The notes beneath the pieces are model-generated. The model was not told the origin of the DNA, did no database searches, and saw only the letters and a program-made list of their open reading frames with translations. This document shows positions 33,789 to 45,000 of a stretch of 64,000 bases of DNA, piece by piece (within the stretch, counting starts at the first letter, position 1; each line of letters starts with the position of its first letter). Source of the stretch: Procambarus clarkii (lineage: Eukaryota > Arthropoda > Malacostraca > Decapoda > Cambaridae); contig NC_091230.1 in assembly GCF_040958095.1 (NCBI RefSeq), positions 8,429,304-8,493,303 on the forward strand, read 5' to 3'. The translations under genes and the position numbers were made by a program.

Positions 33789-35554
33789 TTATTCTCCAGG
33801 TAGGGGACTACTGACGACATAGCGTTCACTTTCACTGGTAGGGTGTCGTCCTTCCTCACCTTGGGGGTCATTGATGTCACCACTTTCACCCCCGGAGAGC
33901 ATTCCTTGGGGTGAGGCATTGGGGTGGGATTCCGGTGGGATGCCTGGATGTCCAAAGCCTAAGCTGTTGTATTTATTTAGGTAAAAGTGCTTATCATCAA
34001 ATGCACTTAAACCCCTCTTAGTATTATAAGTGGTGACCATCTGCCCTCCTACATTCCTAATTTGAGAATATTGAAAAGTATTTACTACTCCATTACTGTG
34101 TAGGGTTTCTTTAAAATGGTTATGTGTTAAAGCTCTTGGCACAGCGCGGGGGATACCCTTAGCGGTAACGGAATTGGAAATGTCGTGCAATAACAGGCTA
34201 TACATTTTAAGTGTGAGTGCTACAACTTCAAGGATGTGTCGGTCTGAAACCTCTGACTTTAAAAGTCCTAAAACACCCTTCTTAGAAGGGTCATACAAGA
34301 GGTGAGTTTTAGGGAAGTTTACTGGTATCCATCCATGACTTAAGGGGGTCTCTCTCCATCTCATTGAAGACGTCATCCGTCACTAAACTAAAAATGAAGA
34401 TGTCAGTATCACTGTACACCAGTTCTAGCCTGTCTGTATAGTGCTTCTTAAGTACCTTGTACCAAAAATGGTACAAACTGTATTTTGCCAGCTCAAGAAT
34501 CTGGAAGCCAATGTAATTAGGACGAGCAATTTTAATGAATGGTCTGGAACTGGCAGACAAAAATTTATTGTCACCTAAATGTACCATACGTTTAAAGCGT
34601 GGATTCCTCACCTCCCGTAAAAAGACCTTGGCAGAAGTCACTAGTTTGGTGTCAATGGTATAACGGACTGGGTTCAGTAGCGTTTTACCAAAAGCACTAT
34701 TTGTTAACAGTTTAAATGGTGTTTTCCTATCCTGGCTAGTGGAGGCATTTCTATTGTTAACGTTGATGTTAACAAATTCTGCCATAAAATCTGACTGGTG
34801 GAACTCATAAATGGCATGTACAGTCTTTACTTCCAGACCTATCTCAATAAATAGCTGTAAAAGGTGTAGAGATATGAAATAATGTTTTTTGGAAGATGAT
34901 CACCAACTAGTTTAAGATTTATTTAATGTTATTTGTTTCCAGAAGTCCCCTACTAAATGGCGAGATATCTGCAATACTTATTTCCTTATGGTGTAAACAT
35001 AGGGGTAGATCATCTGTTAGTCTAGCTATTTCAGGTCTTATGTGTTTGGTGTCAATTAGTTCCTTCATTATCATCCCTTCACTAATGAAAGATTTCATCT
35101 CATCAGACGATAGTCTTCTTAGATCCCCATAGGGTAATTTCTTAGTCATACAACTCCCATAAAGGGAGTTGAAATCTAAATAAAGTAAAAAGGAAGATCT
35201 ATCCCCCTGAGGGTTAAAAGATGGGTTGACATAGCGGTTGTTAGCTCTGACGTAACTCCTAACTGCGGTTGTAAAAACTCCTCGTATGTTTTGTGACAAG
35301 AGATTGTGTAACGTGACATCTGCACTTAACTCCAACAATATTTTGCTGCTTTTCAAGAAGCAGTCGTAGGAGTAGCCCGGAAGGCTACAATAATGGGTCA
35401 TTTCTAATGAATAGATATAATTAAGAATTACCCTGTGGTGGGTAAAAATGTCAGCGAGTAAACCTACGTCACACTTTAAAGCTCTGAATTGTAATGTCAA
35501 TCCTGACCTTAAAAGCTTCTTAGAAGGTTGTAACAGAACCCATGGGCACCACAC
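33789..35554 (-). pseudogene. Broken protein-primed type B DNA polymerase (Polinton/Maverick or adintovirus type)
   Basis: Three minus-strand segments in order. 34919-35554 holds motif A (LDFNSLYGS) and the upstream region. 34309-34785 holds motif B (KLLTNSAFGK) and motif C (VYSDTDIF, the catalytic Asp pair). 33789-34376 holds the thumb-like C-terminus (GIPRAVPRAL) and an acidic tail. Breaks: stop codons near 34920-34930, a frame change in the AT-rich gap 34786-34918, and a shift near 34315. This family replicates Polinton transposons and related DNA viruses. No integrase, capsid or terminal repeat is seen next to it, so it is an isolated fossil fragment. Upstream it is replaced by an unrelated repeat from about 35555. 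Confidence 0.75.
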
Positions 35555-35770
35555 CAGAAATACCTATTTGATATTCCAAGAGCACTTAATCAAAATAGAA
35601 ATGCTCTACAAATCAAAGTACCCAGAATTAACTCCATGTAATCTAACTTATACCTAAATGACTTACTTGTATATTGGCTGTTGACCAATCCACACACTAG
35701 AAAATGAAGGGACGACGACGTTTTGGTCTGTCCTGGAAGATTCTCAAATCGATTGTGGTCAGGGAAGATG
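35478..35770 (+). repeat. Retroelement-like 3' end, duplicated at 44625
   Basis: About 268 bp nearly identical to 44625-44893. The plus-strand frame reads NPDLKSFLEGCNRTHGHHTR and ends CNLTYT-stop at 35655-35657, then an untranslated tail with GACGACGACGTTTTGG. The left part overlaps the polymerase relic in antisense, so the boundary is uncertain. The protein family is not recognised; the C-terminus of an RT-bearing element is likely. Confidence 0.55.
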
Positions 35771-35995
35771 ATGAAGATTAAGCCACCCGAAAGGTGGCAC
35801 GGGCATGAATAGCTCGTAAGTGTTGGCCCTTTTGAGCCATCGCCAGTATCAATAGATGATACTGGAGATCTGTGGAGGTGCGACTGCACCCTGCGTGACG
35901 GGAGATGTCTCCCGTCTGGTCAGGGAATTGATTGATTGATGAAGATTAAGACACCCAAGAGGTGGCACGGGCATGAATAGCCCGTAAGTGGTACA
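35771..35995. repeat. Two copies of a hairpin-rich SINE-like unit
   Basis: Two copies of GATTAAGNCACCC then GGTGGCACGGGCATGAATAG then CCCGTAAGTG (35777-35820 and 35943-35990). Each can fold as CCACC/GGTGG and ACGGGC/GCCCGT hairpins. Between them lie more short inverted pairs (GGTGCGACTGCACC; ACGGGAGA/TCTCCCGT). The (TTGA)n run before the second copy suggests SINE tails. Confidence 0.55.
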
Positions 35996-36046
35996 ATTTT
36001 TATTTTTTTTCTCAGTATTCTGAGGTTGCATTTAACCATCAAGCTG

Positions 36047-37612
36047 TTATCGCGGGGGAGGATACTGCTTCACAGTCTTTATGAGGGTGTCCAGCTGCTG
36101 GACACCTTTGTTGACCAGGAGAGTGGCTGTGTTGATGGCTTCAGGGTGGCCACTGCATGATTCAGGAACTCTTAAAGCTCTTCTAAGGTCATTGGTTGCT
36201 TCACATTCCAGAGGATAGTGAAGTAATGGCTTTGCTGTGACAGTTTGGCAGAAGATGCACTCTCTCTGTCGGGGTTCACCAATCTCCCAGTTGCATCTGT
36301 AACCTAGACGTAGTCTATATAGCCTAACTGCTATATCCCTGTGGATTCCTTTTGGGATATTTAACCTTTCTAATTTAGTTGCCTGAAGATACCATGTTGC
36401 AGATGGCGAACCTTCAGCTATTCTCTGGTGTAGGTAGGCTTTGTTGAGATGTGAGAGTTTTTTGGTGATGATGTTTTTTATGTTCTCTAGGCTGGGTTGA
36501 ATTCTTTTATGTATCACTGGATGACGAGTTGCCAATTTAGCAATTTCATCAGCTTTTTCATTTAATGGGATTCCAATATGGGATGGGATCCAGTTTAAAG
36601 TTATGTTGAGTCCTTTGCCTTTAGCGACTGCTCCAAGATACAAAATGGTGGTAATTATTTCCACATTATCTTTCCACTGTTTTTGTCCTAGTATTTGAAG
36701 TGCAGCTTTTGAGTCTGTGTGTATGATTGCATTTTGAGTGTTTTGTGCAATCACATATGCGAATGCCTGTTGTATGGCAAACAGCTCAGTTTGGGTTGAT
36801 GATACTAGTCCTCCCAGTCTCCAATATGCCTGTACGCTGGTCGTGCAAAGAGCAGCGCCAGCACTCTCATTTTCTGTGTCCACCGATCCGTCTGTGAAGA
36901 TGTGGGTGGCTCCTGCTACTGCTATGCTATACATTTGCTCTTCTATTATGCGCCTTAGGATTGTCGGATCATAGGCAGCTTTTTTCATTGGGAGACTTTC
37001 TATTACTATTTTGAAAGTAGGCTCTTCCCACGGCGCGGAAGGAGTGTAATTTGGGTGTGGATGATCACCCTCTCTATCAAGAATCATGTTTTTTAAATGT
37101 AGTCTGTTTAGGACTTTTCCTGCTCTTGCAACCCAAGAGTTTCCATTGTTTTGGCCTAGTCTAACCACCAAGGCCTGCCGTACTGGGATTGGATCAGAAG
37201 AAATAATTATCTTACTGATAATTGTAGCTGTCCTTTGTGATATTCTTTCTTGTAGAGAGGGCAAACCCGTCTCCAGTCTAAGAGTTTCAAGCCTGGTCCA
37301 CATGGGGGCTCCCAGTGCAGCTCTCATAGCATTGTTTTGGGCAACTTCAAGCTTTTTCCACTGTTGGTGTGATAGATTTGTGAGTGCAGGTGCGGCATAA
37401 TCGATCACTGATCTGACTGCCTGTACATAGTATGTGCGAAGGACTTGCAGATTGGCTCCTCCAGAAAGGGAGGTTAGCGACCTGAGGATTGCCGTCCGGG
37501 CCGCAGTTCGCTCTCTCAAGTAAGTGACCTCAGCATTAAAATTCATGTGTGTCCAGGATGATTCCTAGATACTGATAGGTGTCGACCCATTTAAACAGTT
37601 TTAGCCAGTTTT
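36047..37612 (-). mobile_element. LINE ORF2 C-terminal part with RNase H and CCHC knuckle (copy 1)
   Basis: 499 codons are open at 36047-37546; coding continues upstream to about 37612 after a 1-nt shift (WVDTYQYLGIILD). Order: post-RT region (YYVQAVRSVIDYAAPAL, RLETGLPSLQERI), then RNase H with the carboxylates in FTDGSVD, TELFAIQQAF and HTDSKAALQI and the WIPSHIGIPLNEKADEIAK block, then a Cys-His knuckle (ECIFC...LLHYPLEC). RNase H removes template RNA during retrotransposition and occurs in I/Jockey-superfamily clades. Truncated before the RT catalytic core. Confidence 0.85.
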
Positions 37613-37614
37613 GG

Positions 37615-37730
37615 TTGGCCCTGTACTGTGAGTGGTCAGGGAATGTTGTTGTTGTTGTTAAAGATTTAGCTATTCAGGACAGTGTCCATGTAGCACGGGC
37701 TATGGTGAGCCCGTAATTGAGTTTGGTGAT
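37615..37730. repeat. SINE-like hairpin unit
   Basis: TGGTCAGGGAATG, then (GTT)n, then AAGATTTAGCTATTC, GGACAGTGTCC (palindrome) and GTAGCACGGGCTATGGTGAG with CCCGTAA. The ACGGGCT/AGCCCGT pair can form a hairpin resembling, but not identical to, the unit at 35771. Confidence 0.5.
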
Positions 37731-37894
37731 ATACATGATAACCTTTTTCCTGTGATGTTTAGGTCTAAGTTTAAAATGGAGGAGAGGACTTCTCCTTTTT
37801 CCCTGCTTATTTATCGCTTCTGTTTTAGTGCACTGGTTTTAATCTTGTTTTATTAACATTATCTTGGTGGCGGATGTAGATGCAGAATGCTCAC

Positions 37895-40410
37895 TTATGA
37901 GTCCCATTCCTCAACAGCTTTTCTAATCATTGTAGTCGCGGTGGAATGTGCATCTAATGCAGCTGCTGTCGTTGGATTAATGTTGAGTTTGATGCGCAGG
38001 GGTTCAGTAGCTTCACATTCTAGTAAGTAGTGCAATAGCGGCGCCTCTGCATCAGTTTCACAGATGTGACACTCTTTAACTATTGGGTTCATTACCTCCC
38101 AGCAGCACTTGTACCCAAGTCTGAGTATGGCTACTGCAATGTCTCTGGATATTTTTTTGCCAGGCTTGAAAGAGGAGTAACCAGTGGCTTGTTCATACCA
38201 TATCGCAGTGAATCTTCCTTCCGCTACTTTGGCTCTGTGGCGACTTTTGATAGTTGAGAATATTTTCTTCTTGATTTGCTCCTTTATCTGTGAGAAACTT
38301 GGAGGGATTTGAACCTGTACAACAGGTAGAGCAGTGGCAGTTTTTGCTAGTGAGTCTGCCTTTTCATTACCCTTTATGCCAATGTGACTTGGTATCCAAT
38401 TTAGGGTGATTGACAGCCCTCGATTATGGGCATCTTTTCCTATATGTTGAGAGATGTATATTATCTCTGTGCTGACTGGATAACAATGCCTGGAGCGAAG
38501 ATTTAGAGTCTGTATGAATGATGACATCATGTAAATTATTCTCAATTGTATAGTTTATTGCCTCCTTCAGGGCATATAATTCAGTTTCAACCCGTTCTCG
38601 CAAATTCGTAAAGTCAATATTGACTTATTAACTACGTGCATAGGTGACATACTTAACATAATAGATACCCTTAAAAAGATTCATAGAAAACACCGACCTT
38701 ACCTAACCTTGTTAGTATTTTAAGATAAGCATCTTATTGCTTCGTAATTACAATTATTACTTAACCTATACCTATTATAGGTTAGGTAATAATTGTAATT
38801 ACGAAGCAATAAGATGCTTATCTTAAAATACTAACAAGGTTAGGTAAGGTCGGTGTTTTCTATGAATCTTTTTAAGGGTATCTATTATGTTAAGTATGTC
38901 ACCTATGCACATATTTAATAAGTCAATATTGACTTATTAAATTTGCGAGAACGGGTTGTTCAGTTGAACAATGTTGAACACCCACTATTCATGCTCCAGT
39001 AGGCTTCATGGTTGGTAGTGTAAACTGCTGCCCCAGCAGAACCTTTTTCTTGATCAACTGATCCGTCTGTGAAGATGTGAGTCGTTGTGGGTCTAGAGAT
39101 AGTTTCCATTTGTTGCTATATTACTTCCTTGAGCCTCTGCGGGTCACATGCTGATTTTTTAACTGATAATCTTTCAATGATTATCTTTAGAGTCGATTCT
39201 TCCCATGGAGGAGGCTGTCGAAAGTGTTGATATGGTCTATCTTCCCCTTTGTTTTTAATGGTCCATTTCATGTCCATTTTCTCTAAAATCTTGACCAGCA
39301 GTGACCATCCATGAGCTTGTTCTATACTGTAGGTTTTTCTGAAAGGATCTCTGTATGCTGTCTTTGATTGACAGTCTGGCGGTTGTTCCAGTAAGTTTTC
39401 CTATTATGGTGGCTATCCTTTGTTTCATCCTGTTTTCTAATGCTGGTAAATTTGTTTCCATTCTAAGGTTCTCTCTACGCGTCTGTATAGGTGCTCCAAG
39501 CATTGTTCGCAGAGCATCATTTTGAGACACTTCCAGTTTCTCCCACTGGTTATCACTGAGGGATATAGCAGTGACCTAACTGCTTGAACGTAGTACATTT
39601 TGAGCACTGGTAGAGATGCACCCTCTCTAAGACTGGTCAGAGAGCGCAAAACTGAGTTTCTGGCTTTACAGCGTTGCCGAAGATATTCAATTTCTTGAGT
39701 GAATTTCAACTGGTTGTCTATTATGACTCCTAGGTATTGAAAAGAGGTAACCCACTCAATTTCTTGTCCTTGTATTGCCAGTCTGATGTCTTGAGTTCTC
39801 ATTTTAACGGTCATTGCTTTTGTTTTATTGCTGTTTATTTTTCACTGCTATGCGTTCCGCTTCCTTGCTGATAATATCTAGGCATTTTTGTGCATGGTTC
39901 CTTGCACCTTTGCCATTGATGATGACCACAAAGTCGTCTGCATAGTTAGGAAGTTTGGCTTTTGGTAGCTTGAGCTTCATGAATTGTTCCATGAGACAGT
40001 TGAAGAGGAATGGGCTTAGTATTCCTCCCTGCGGAGTTCCATTTTCCAGCCTCTTTGAGGTCGATGTTTTTCCTTGGAATTTGACTTTAGCTTCTCGGTT
40101 AAGCAGGCTTCCTTTGGCAAAAGCAAGAGCGTGTCCTTTGATTTCCTTATCCACAAGGCAGCACAGTGTAGCTGGAGCACTGGCTAACTCGAAGGCTTTT
40201 TCAAGGTCTAGAAAAATAAGGATTCCAGGTTTGTCATTGATTTTATACAGGAGGGAGGTAAGACATTCTGTGGTTCCAACACCTTTTCTGTAAGCAAACA
40301 TATTTTGGTGTAGTGGATTGGCTTTCCATTCAATTCGATTAAGAGCCATTCTTTCTGCAGTTTTAGCCAGACAGCTTGTTAATGAGATGGGTCTTGGATT
40401 TCCTGGGTGG
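37895..40410 (-). pseudogene. LINE with RT and RNase H (copy 2), broken and interrupted
   Basis: Same family as 36047-37612 but reaching further 5'. RT domain 39825-40349 with FRKGVG-like AYRKGVGTTECL, ILIFLDLEKAFELAS, NGTPQGGILSPFLFN and NYADDFVV (YADD catalytic pair). Post-RT region 39437-39814 and 39255-39530 in shifted frames. RNase H lies between about 39120 and 38460 but is split by a fold-back element at 38588-38958 within the TEL(Y/F)A helix. The C-terminus is at 37895-38545 with HICETDAEAPLLHYLLECEA. 5' truncated at about 40405, where TGGTCAGGGAATG begins. Confidence 0.85.
38588..38958. mobile_element. 371-bp fold-back (MITE-like) element with 8-bp target duplication
   Basis: Ends CAACCCGTTCTCGCAAATT and its exact complement. 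The whole element is close to one palindrome, with arms of about 180 bp meeting near 38770 (TACCTATTATAGGTTA). Flanks TTCAGTTT (38580-38587) and TTCAGTTG (38959-38966) form an 8-bp target duplication with one mismatch. 8-bp duplications fit hAT- or P-type transposases; the element encodes none. It interrupts the RNase H codons of the LINE. Confidence 0.85.
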
Positions 40411-40459
40411 TCAGGGAATGAGATGACGGCAATAAAGACGGTTTGGTGCCTTCTTTTGA

Positions 40460-41068
40460 TAATTACTTACTTTAGTAAATACAGATATAAAATATTTATT
40501 AAAAATACTAGTCATCTCCTCGTCAATATCTATTATTAGACCTGTCTCAGTTTTTAATGGACCTATCCTCTCCCTAGTCTTTATTCGATATAACTGAAAA
40601 AACCTTTAGGATTTGTCTTTGTCAAAGCAGGGATTTGTCCCTGCTTTGCGAACTTCATAGTTTCTTTTTGCTTTCCTTCTCTGTATTTTTAACATTTCTA
40701 ACCAGTTGTACGAATTCCTGTTCTAAACTGACTTCCCCATTCTTAATCCTTTTGTACCACGCTCTTTGTTTTACCTATAAGGTTCTTCAGATCCTTTGTT
40801 ATCCACTTTGGGTCATTAGTATTCGCTCTCCCCTTTTACGTCACCTATCGCTGGGTTCATGTCTCGCTCCAAGACCGGCCCACCCCCCATGCCCAAGACT
40901 TTCCAATCTATTTAACCCAAAAATTTTCTTAGGCTATTGAAATCAACTTTTCGAAAATCTGGCATTTTAACAAAATTTTCTCCTATAGATCTATTCCATT
41001 CTATGCTAAATCTGATTACTTTGTAATCATTGTTCCCTAGCTCACTCCCTATTTCAAAGTCATTAAAT
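40460..41068 (-). pseudogene. Old CR1 ORF2 middle fragment
   Basis: Minus-strand similarity to the ORF2 linker and endonuclease end (KNLIGK, ERDMNPAIGD, SIEWNR) with many substitutions and indels, so older than the A/B copies. A 27-bp perfect hairpin (CAAAGCAGGGA/TCCCTGCTTTG, 40623-40648) replaces the normal codons near AGQAKTNPKG. Confidence 0.75.
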
Positions 41069-41629
41069 CAGCTAATTATATATTCAAAGAAATCAAGATG
41101 TTTGAAAAAACTTGTAGTTTTTAGAACAATATCATGTGTTATGGTTAAATATCTAACCTAAATGGATGACAAATTAAAGTAGAAGGTATTGTTATTCAAT
41201 TTTCATTCATTTGTCTAGCACATTATCCAGATATTGGCATGACACATATCTGACACAGTGGATAGTTAATTAACAGACTAATTAAGTAAAGTGAAATCAT
41301 TAAAAAAATATTCTGGTAAGTTTTCTTTATTCTGGTAAAACAAAATGGTATTCTGGTAAATATTAAACTCAATAAGGCCTTGAATTCAACTTGGAAAGTT
41401 TTTGGTTAGAGTAAACCAAAGCAAGGCTAAACAGAAGCTCCTTGGCAATTTTTCCAATCAGAAGTTATGGTCCTACAGCTATACATAATCTACCATGGCA
41501 AAAAATCCATAAATTAAATCAAACTATATTACTCTTCCAAATAGAGTAGAAACTGCATATCCTATAATTAATTAGTTTATTCACCAAGAAAGCTGTGTGC
41601 AAAATGAATAATCCTAAAGAATCAGAAAT
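41069..41629. other. AT-rich 3' flank of RPB9, nothing else seen
   Basis: No open frame or recognised repeat. It probably contains the RPB9 3' UTR; TTTATT (AATAAA-type on the minus strand) words are common, so the poly(A) site cannot be fixed. Confidence 0.4.
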
Positions 41630-43513
41630 TCACTCCGTCCAGCGGTGTGTACACTCAGTGTTGCAACACACATAATACAGTCTCATCTCATCTTCAGCTC
41701 TCCTGGTTTGTGCTTGAAAGAATACTGCCTCACGTGTATTACATCGAGGGCAAGGATGGTCGTCAGTGCGAGGCAGTGTCGGGTCCTTTAAAAAAAAAAA
41801 TAAAAAATTAGCTTTGAATGGAATGAAACGCATCTTTTCAATTCCGTAAATATAGTAATGATTACTAAAACATTGTAGTAACATCGGAGGCCAAGAAGAG
41901 AACATCCAAATTCTTACCTGTACAACTTCTGGATTAATGTGACGCAGTTCGTCGATCTCGTGCATGAGCTTATTTACGTAAATGCAATTATTTTCTGCTC
42001 GCATCTTGTAATCACAGTTTCGGCAAGCATACAGCAATATCTTGTTCTCCTAAAAGAAATAATTATAATTAAAATAAATTTGTAATCAATTTTACAAGAA
42101 CTTATGGGTGGTCCAGCTAATTTAATGCAAATTGAAATTGTTAGTAAATAAAATAACTGAAATAAATCATAGATAACCTGGTTGACAGTAATTGACTGAA
42201 TGGCACTTCACCACACACAATAGAAAAAATCATTCCTTTTATGCACTAACTAGTAGTTAATAAAAGAAAATGTATTGTTTAATAACTATTAATTTATACC
42301 CAATAATGTTTAGCATTTTCCACCAAAGAACAGGATAGCAGATGAAGTCTCCAATAGCATGCTTTCTTCATTAACTTACAATCATACATTCTCTACATGC
42401 CTAAGCCATTGGAGTACTCAATAGTTGATTCACTAACTTCAATTGTAAATTAATCATTTACATATTCTCAAACATGCCCTGATCTCCTTCAATGCTTCAA
42501 GCAGTCTCTATCCTACTGCTTACACTAAGTGGATATGCAGTTGGTGCTTTTATATCATTTGCTGAGAAATACATAATTGGTCAACAAAAAATTAGTCACA
42601 ACTCGCAAAACTTGGTACTTTAATTTTTTTTCTGATTTCAAACTCTATTTTCTTTGTCTCTTTAGGTTGTTTTGATGATTAGGGGCCAAATTAGCCCCTA
42701 ATCATCATTAGGGCTTCTTCACTTATATAAAGTATACCATAAATATATACCCAAAATCATTATAGTTACTATAATTATCCCGATATTATGTGTTTTGGGG
42801 GGTTATTTTTTCTTGACTTCATTTTAACACATTGACCTACAGCTTTCACATATTCGAGTAAGAATGCCAAAAAATGTTTATTAAAATATACTGTACAATT
42901 AAATTAACGAATTAAAACTACCTTTATTCATTGATGATAACTTCGACTTCAATTATCTCTGAAACTAGTTTCAACTTTGAATGGCTTCTAAAATTCCAGT
43001 TTTTGACCGATTCTCACTATTTTGACATATTGTGTGCTCAGTTGTCTGTTCTACAATCCCTTCAGAATGGATTTTTCATAAACTTTATACATTTGGAGTT
43101 ATAATTTTTTGGTCTTAATTTGCCGCATGTTTCAAATGCACTACTGACAATTTTTTTTACAGTAAACTATACTGAAAACCTATATTCTAATTTGATGCAA
43201 ATGAATACTACAAATGATGTAAATATTGCTATGTGGATGAAATGGAGTTAACAAACATGAAACTTTTCAGGTTTATATCCACTAGGAAAATGAAGGAAAA
43301 ATTCTGAATTGTTTCAATTTTGTAGTGGATACTGTAGTGGATACACATAACCGAATCATTGTTTTTGTGATAATTATTCATAATTATGTATGTAATGTAT
43401 AGTACAGTACTTGCCTTGTCTTCTCGAGGATATAACATGTTATTGCACTCTTGACAAAATCTAATTCCAATGAAACCTGACCCTTCAGCCGCGCCTTTGG
43501 CCCTTAGACTCAT
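41630..43513 (-). CDS. POLR2I: RNA polymerase II subunit RPB9 (three coding exons)
   Basis: Coding exons on the minus strand: 43415-43513 (33 codons, from ATG 43513), 41918-42049 (44 codons) and 41630-41785 (51 codons plus TGA), total 128 aa against about 125 in animals. Exon phases are all 0. Two zinc ribbons: [11 protein letters not shown] with YACRNCDY, and HPCPRC with [14 protein letters not shown]. Signatures [23 protein letters not shown] and [10 protein letters not shown] are diagnostic. It acts in Pol II start-site selection, elongation and proofreading with TFIIS. Intron 2 is GT-AG (CAG/GTAAGA); intron 1 uses a GC donor. A TTTTTTTCCAG acceptor 17 nt upstream of the ATG suggests a further 5' UTR intron. 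No lesions, so the copy is functional. Confidence 0.97.
42050..43414 (-). other. RPB9 intron 1, GC-AG type
   Basis: Donor AAG/GCAAGT at 43414-43409 and acceptor TTTTAG/GAG at 42051-42050. Only the GC donor keeps the conserved EDK-EN junction in frame; the nearest GT, 4 nt further, would shift the frame. GC donors usually show a strong AG/GCAAGT match, as here. The intron is AT-rich and contains a 13-bp stem hairpin at 42674-42706 (GATGATTAGGGGC and complement). Confidence 0.85.
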
Positions 43514-43560
43514 GCTTGAAAATGTAATCTGGAAAAAAATGTGGACCATTAACACAAAAT

Positions 43561-44530
43561 ATTAACATTTAACTTCAAAAGAATTTGTTTATTAAAACAA
43601 TTGTAATAAATAAATAATAATAATAATATAAATAAATTTTTATTCAGGAAAAGTACATACAAACAGTAGTTGATTTAAGTGACTTAAGATCCAACATATT
43701 AAAAGTTTTGAGCATAGGTACCGAGAATTCTCCCGTTATTTTCAGCTGCTGAGAAAAACATTCACCAGAGAGCTGCGGAGAACTGATCAGGAAGCTTGAC
43801 CAAGAATTGACCAAGCTGCTGATAGCTGTGCCAACTGTAAATCGTTCAAACCCCTACTCACTTGTGACATTGATAGTACACATGCCCATCAATGTCATTT
43901 ATAAACAAAACTACACATACATTTAAACACCCAGCAATGCGTAAAATACCTAATATTTGCAAGAAAACTTGAGAAACTCAACCCTCAAATATTTGTTTAC
44001 ACTACCAGCCGGGGTGACTACGAGCCTCAAGGTATTAGTCTTGACGTGTGTATTATATTTTACTAGATTCAGTGATAAATTTTGTAATGAATACTTTTAA
44101 TGGCTACATATGAATGATATATAATTGTATGTGTTGCATCATTGTTTGGCGATGTACTCAACCGATCTCCGTCATTCCTAAATCAGCAACAACAATCTTG
44201 TTACTCATGTATGGTAGAGCTCAGAAACACTCAACAACTCAGAAACACTCAGCAGCGGCTGAGTGTTGTCAGCCGCTGACATCGCTAATAAATTCAACAA
44301 TTATTGTATGTCTCCAGGAGTGTAGAATTCCTGCAAGATCCTCACCCTTGAAATTGCCCTCATTTCTTTCTTACAGCCTCAGATCCAGAAACTATTGCAT
44401 TCTATACATCAAACAATCTCTACCACATCAACTTCTGCCAGAAAAATTTGGCTTCACAGAAAAAACTGTGCTTGGGGTTAACGTTCTCTAATTACCCTAC
44501 ACAAAGCTTCAATTAGAACAATATCTAACT
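43561..44530. other. RPB9 upstream region with (AAT)n repeat; no clear gene
   Basis: 43606-43640 is an (ATA)n/(AAAT)n run followed by TTTTTATTCAGGAAAAGTAC, a likely SINE or LINE tail. 44215-44285 holds two copies of CAGAAACACTCA and a CAGCGGCTGA/TCAGCCGCTG hairpin. A 125-codon frame at 44114-44491 has no recognisable features and is probably chance. It may hold the RPB9 promoter, but no TATA or Inr could be assigned. Confidence 0.4.
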
Positions 44531-44539
44531 CTGGCCCCA

Positions 44540-44910
44540 GACATCACTCGGTACCCTTACTCAAATCCCTGAATATGTTAGATATCAAGTCACTGCACAT
44601 CCTCTTATGAGTCTTCTATATATTTAAAGCTCTGAATTGTAATGTCAATCCTGACCTTAAAAGCTTCTTAGAAAGTTGTAACAGAACCCATGGGCACCAC
44701 ACCAGAAATACCTATTTGATATTCCAAGAGCACTTAATCAAAATAGAAATGCTCTACAAATCAAAGTACCCAGAATTAACTCCATGTAATCTAACTTATA
44801 CCTAAATGACTTACTTGTATATTGGCTGTTGACCAATCCACACACTAGAAAATGAAGGGACGACGACGTTTTGGTCTGTCCTGGAAGATTCTGTAATCGA
44901 TTGTGGTCAG
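44540..44910 (+). repeat. Retroelement-like 3' end, second copy
   Basis: 44625-44893 matches 35478-35745, with the same NPDLKSFLESCNRTHGHHTR frame and CNLTYT stop. Similarity to a coding frame (DITRYPYSNP) extends upstream to about 44540. It ends at TGGTCAGGGAATGAGATGAC (44903 onward), the same words as at 40408. Confidence 0.55.
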
Positions 44911-45000
44911 GGAATGAGATGACGGCAATAAATAGGTAAAAGAGAGGTGAGGAGCAAGGTATGCAAGGTAAGATGTAGTAGAGGGGATAGTAACAGGAAA

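Noticed and set aside
44114..44491. 125-codon open frame upstream of RPB9
   Set aside because: No motif, biased to simple residues, starts near a T-rich stretch, and shows no codon signature; most likely chance.
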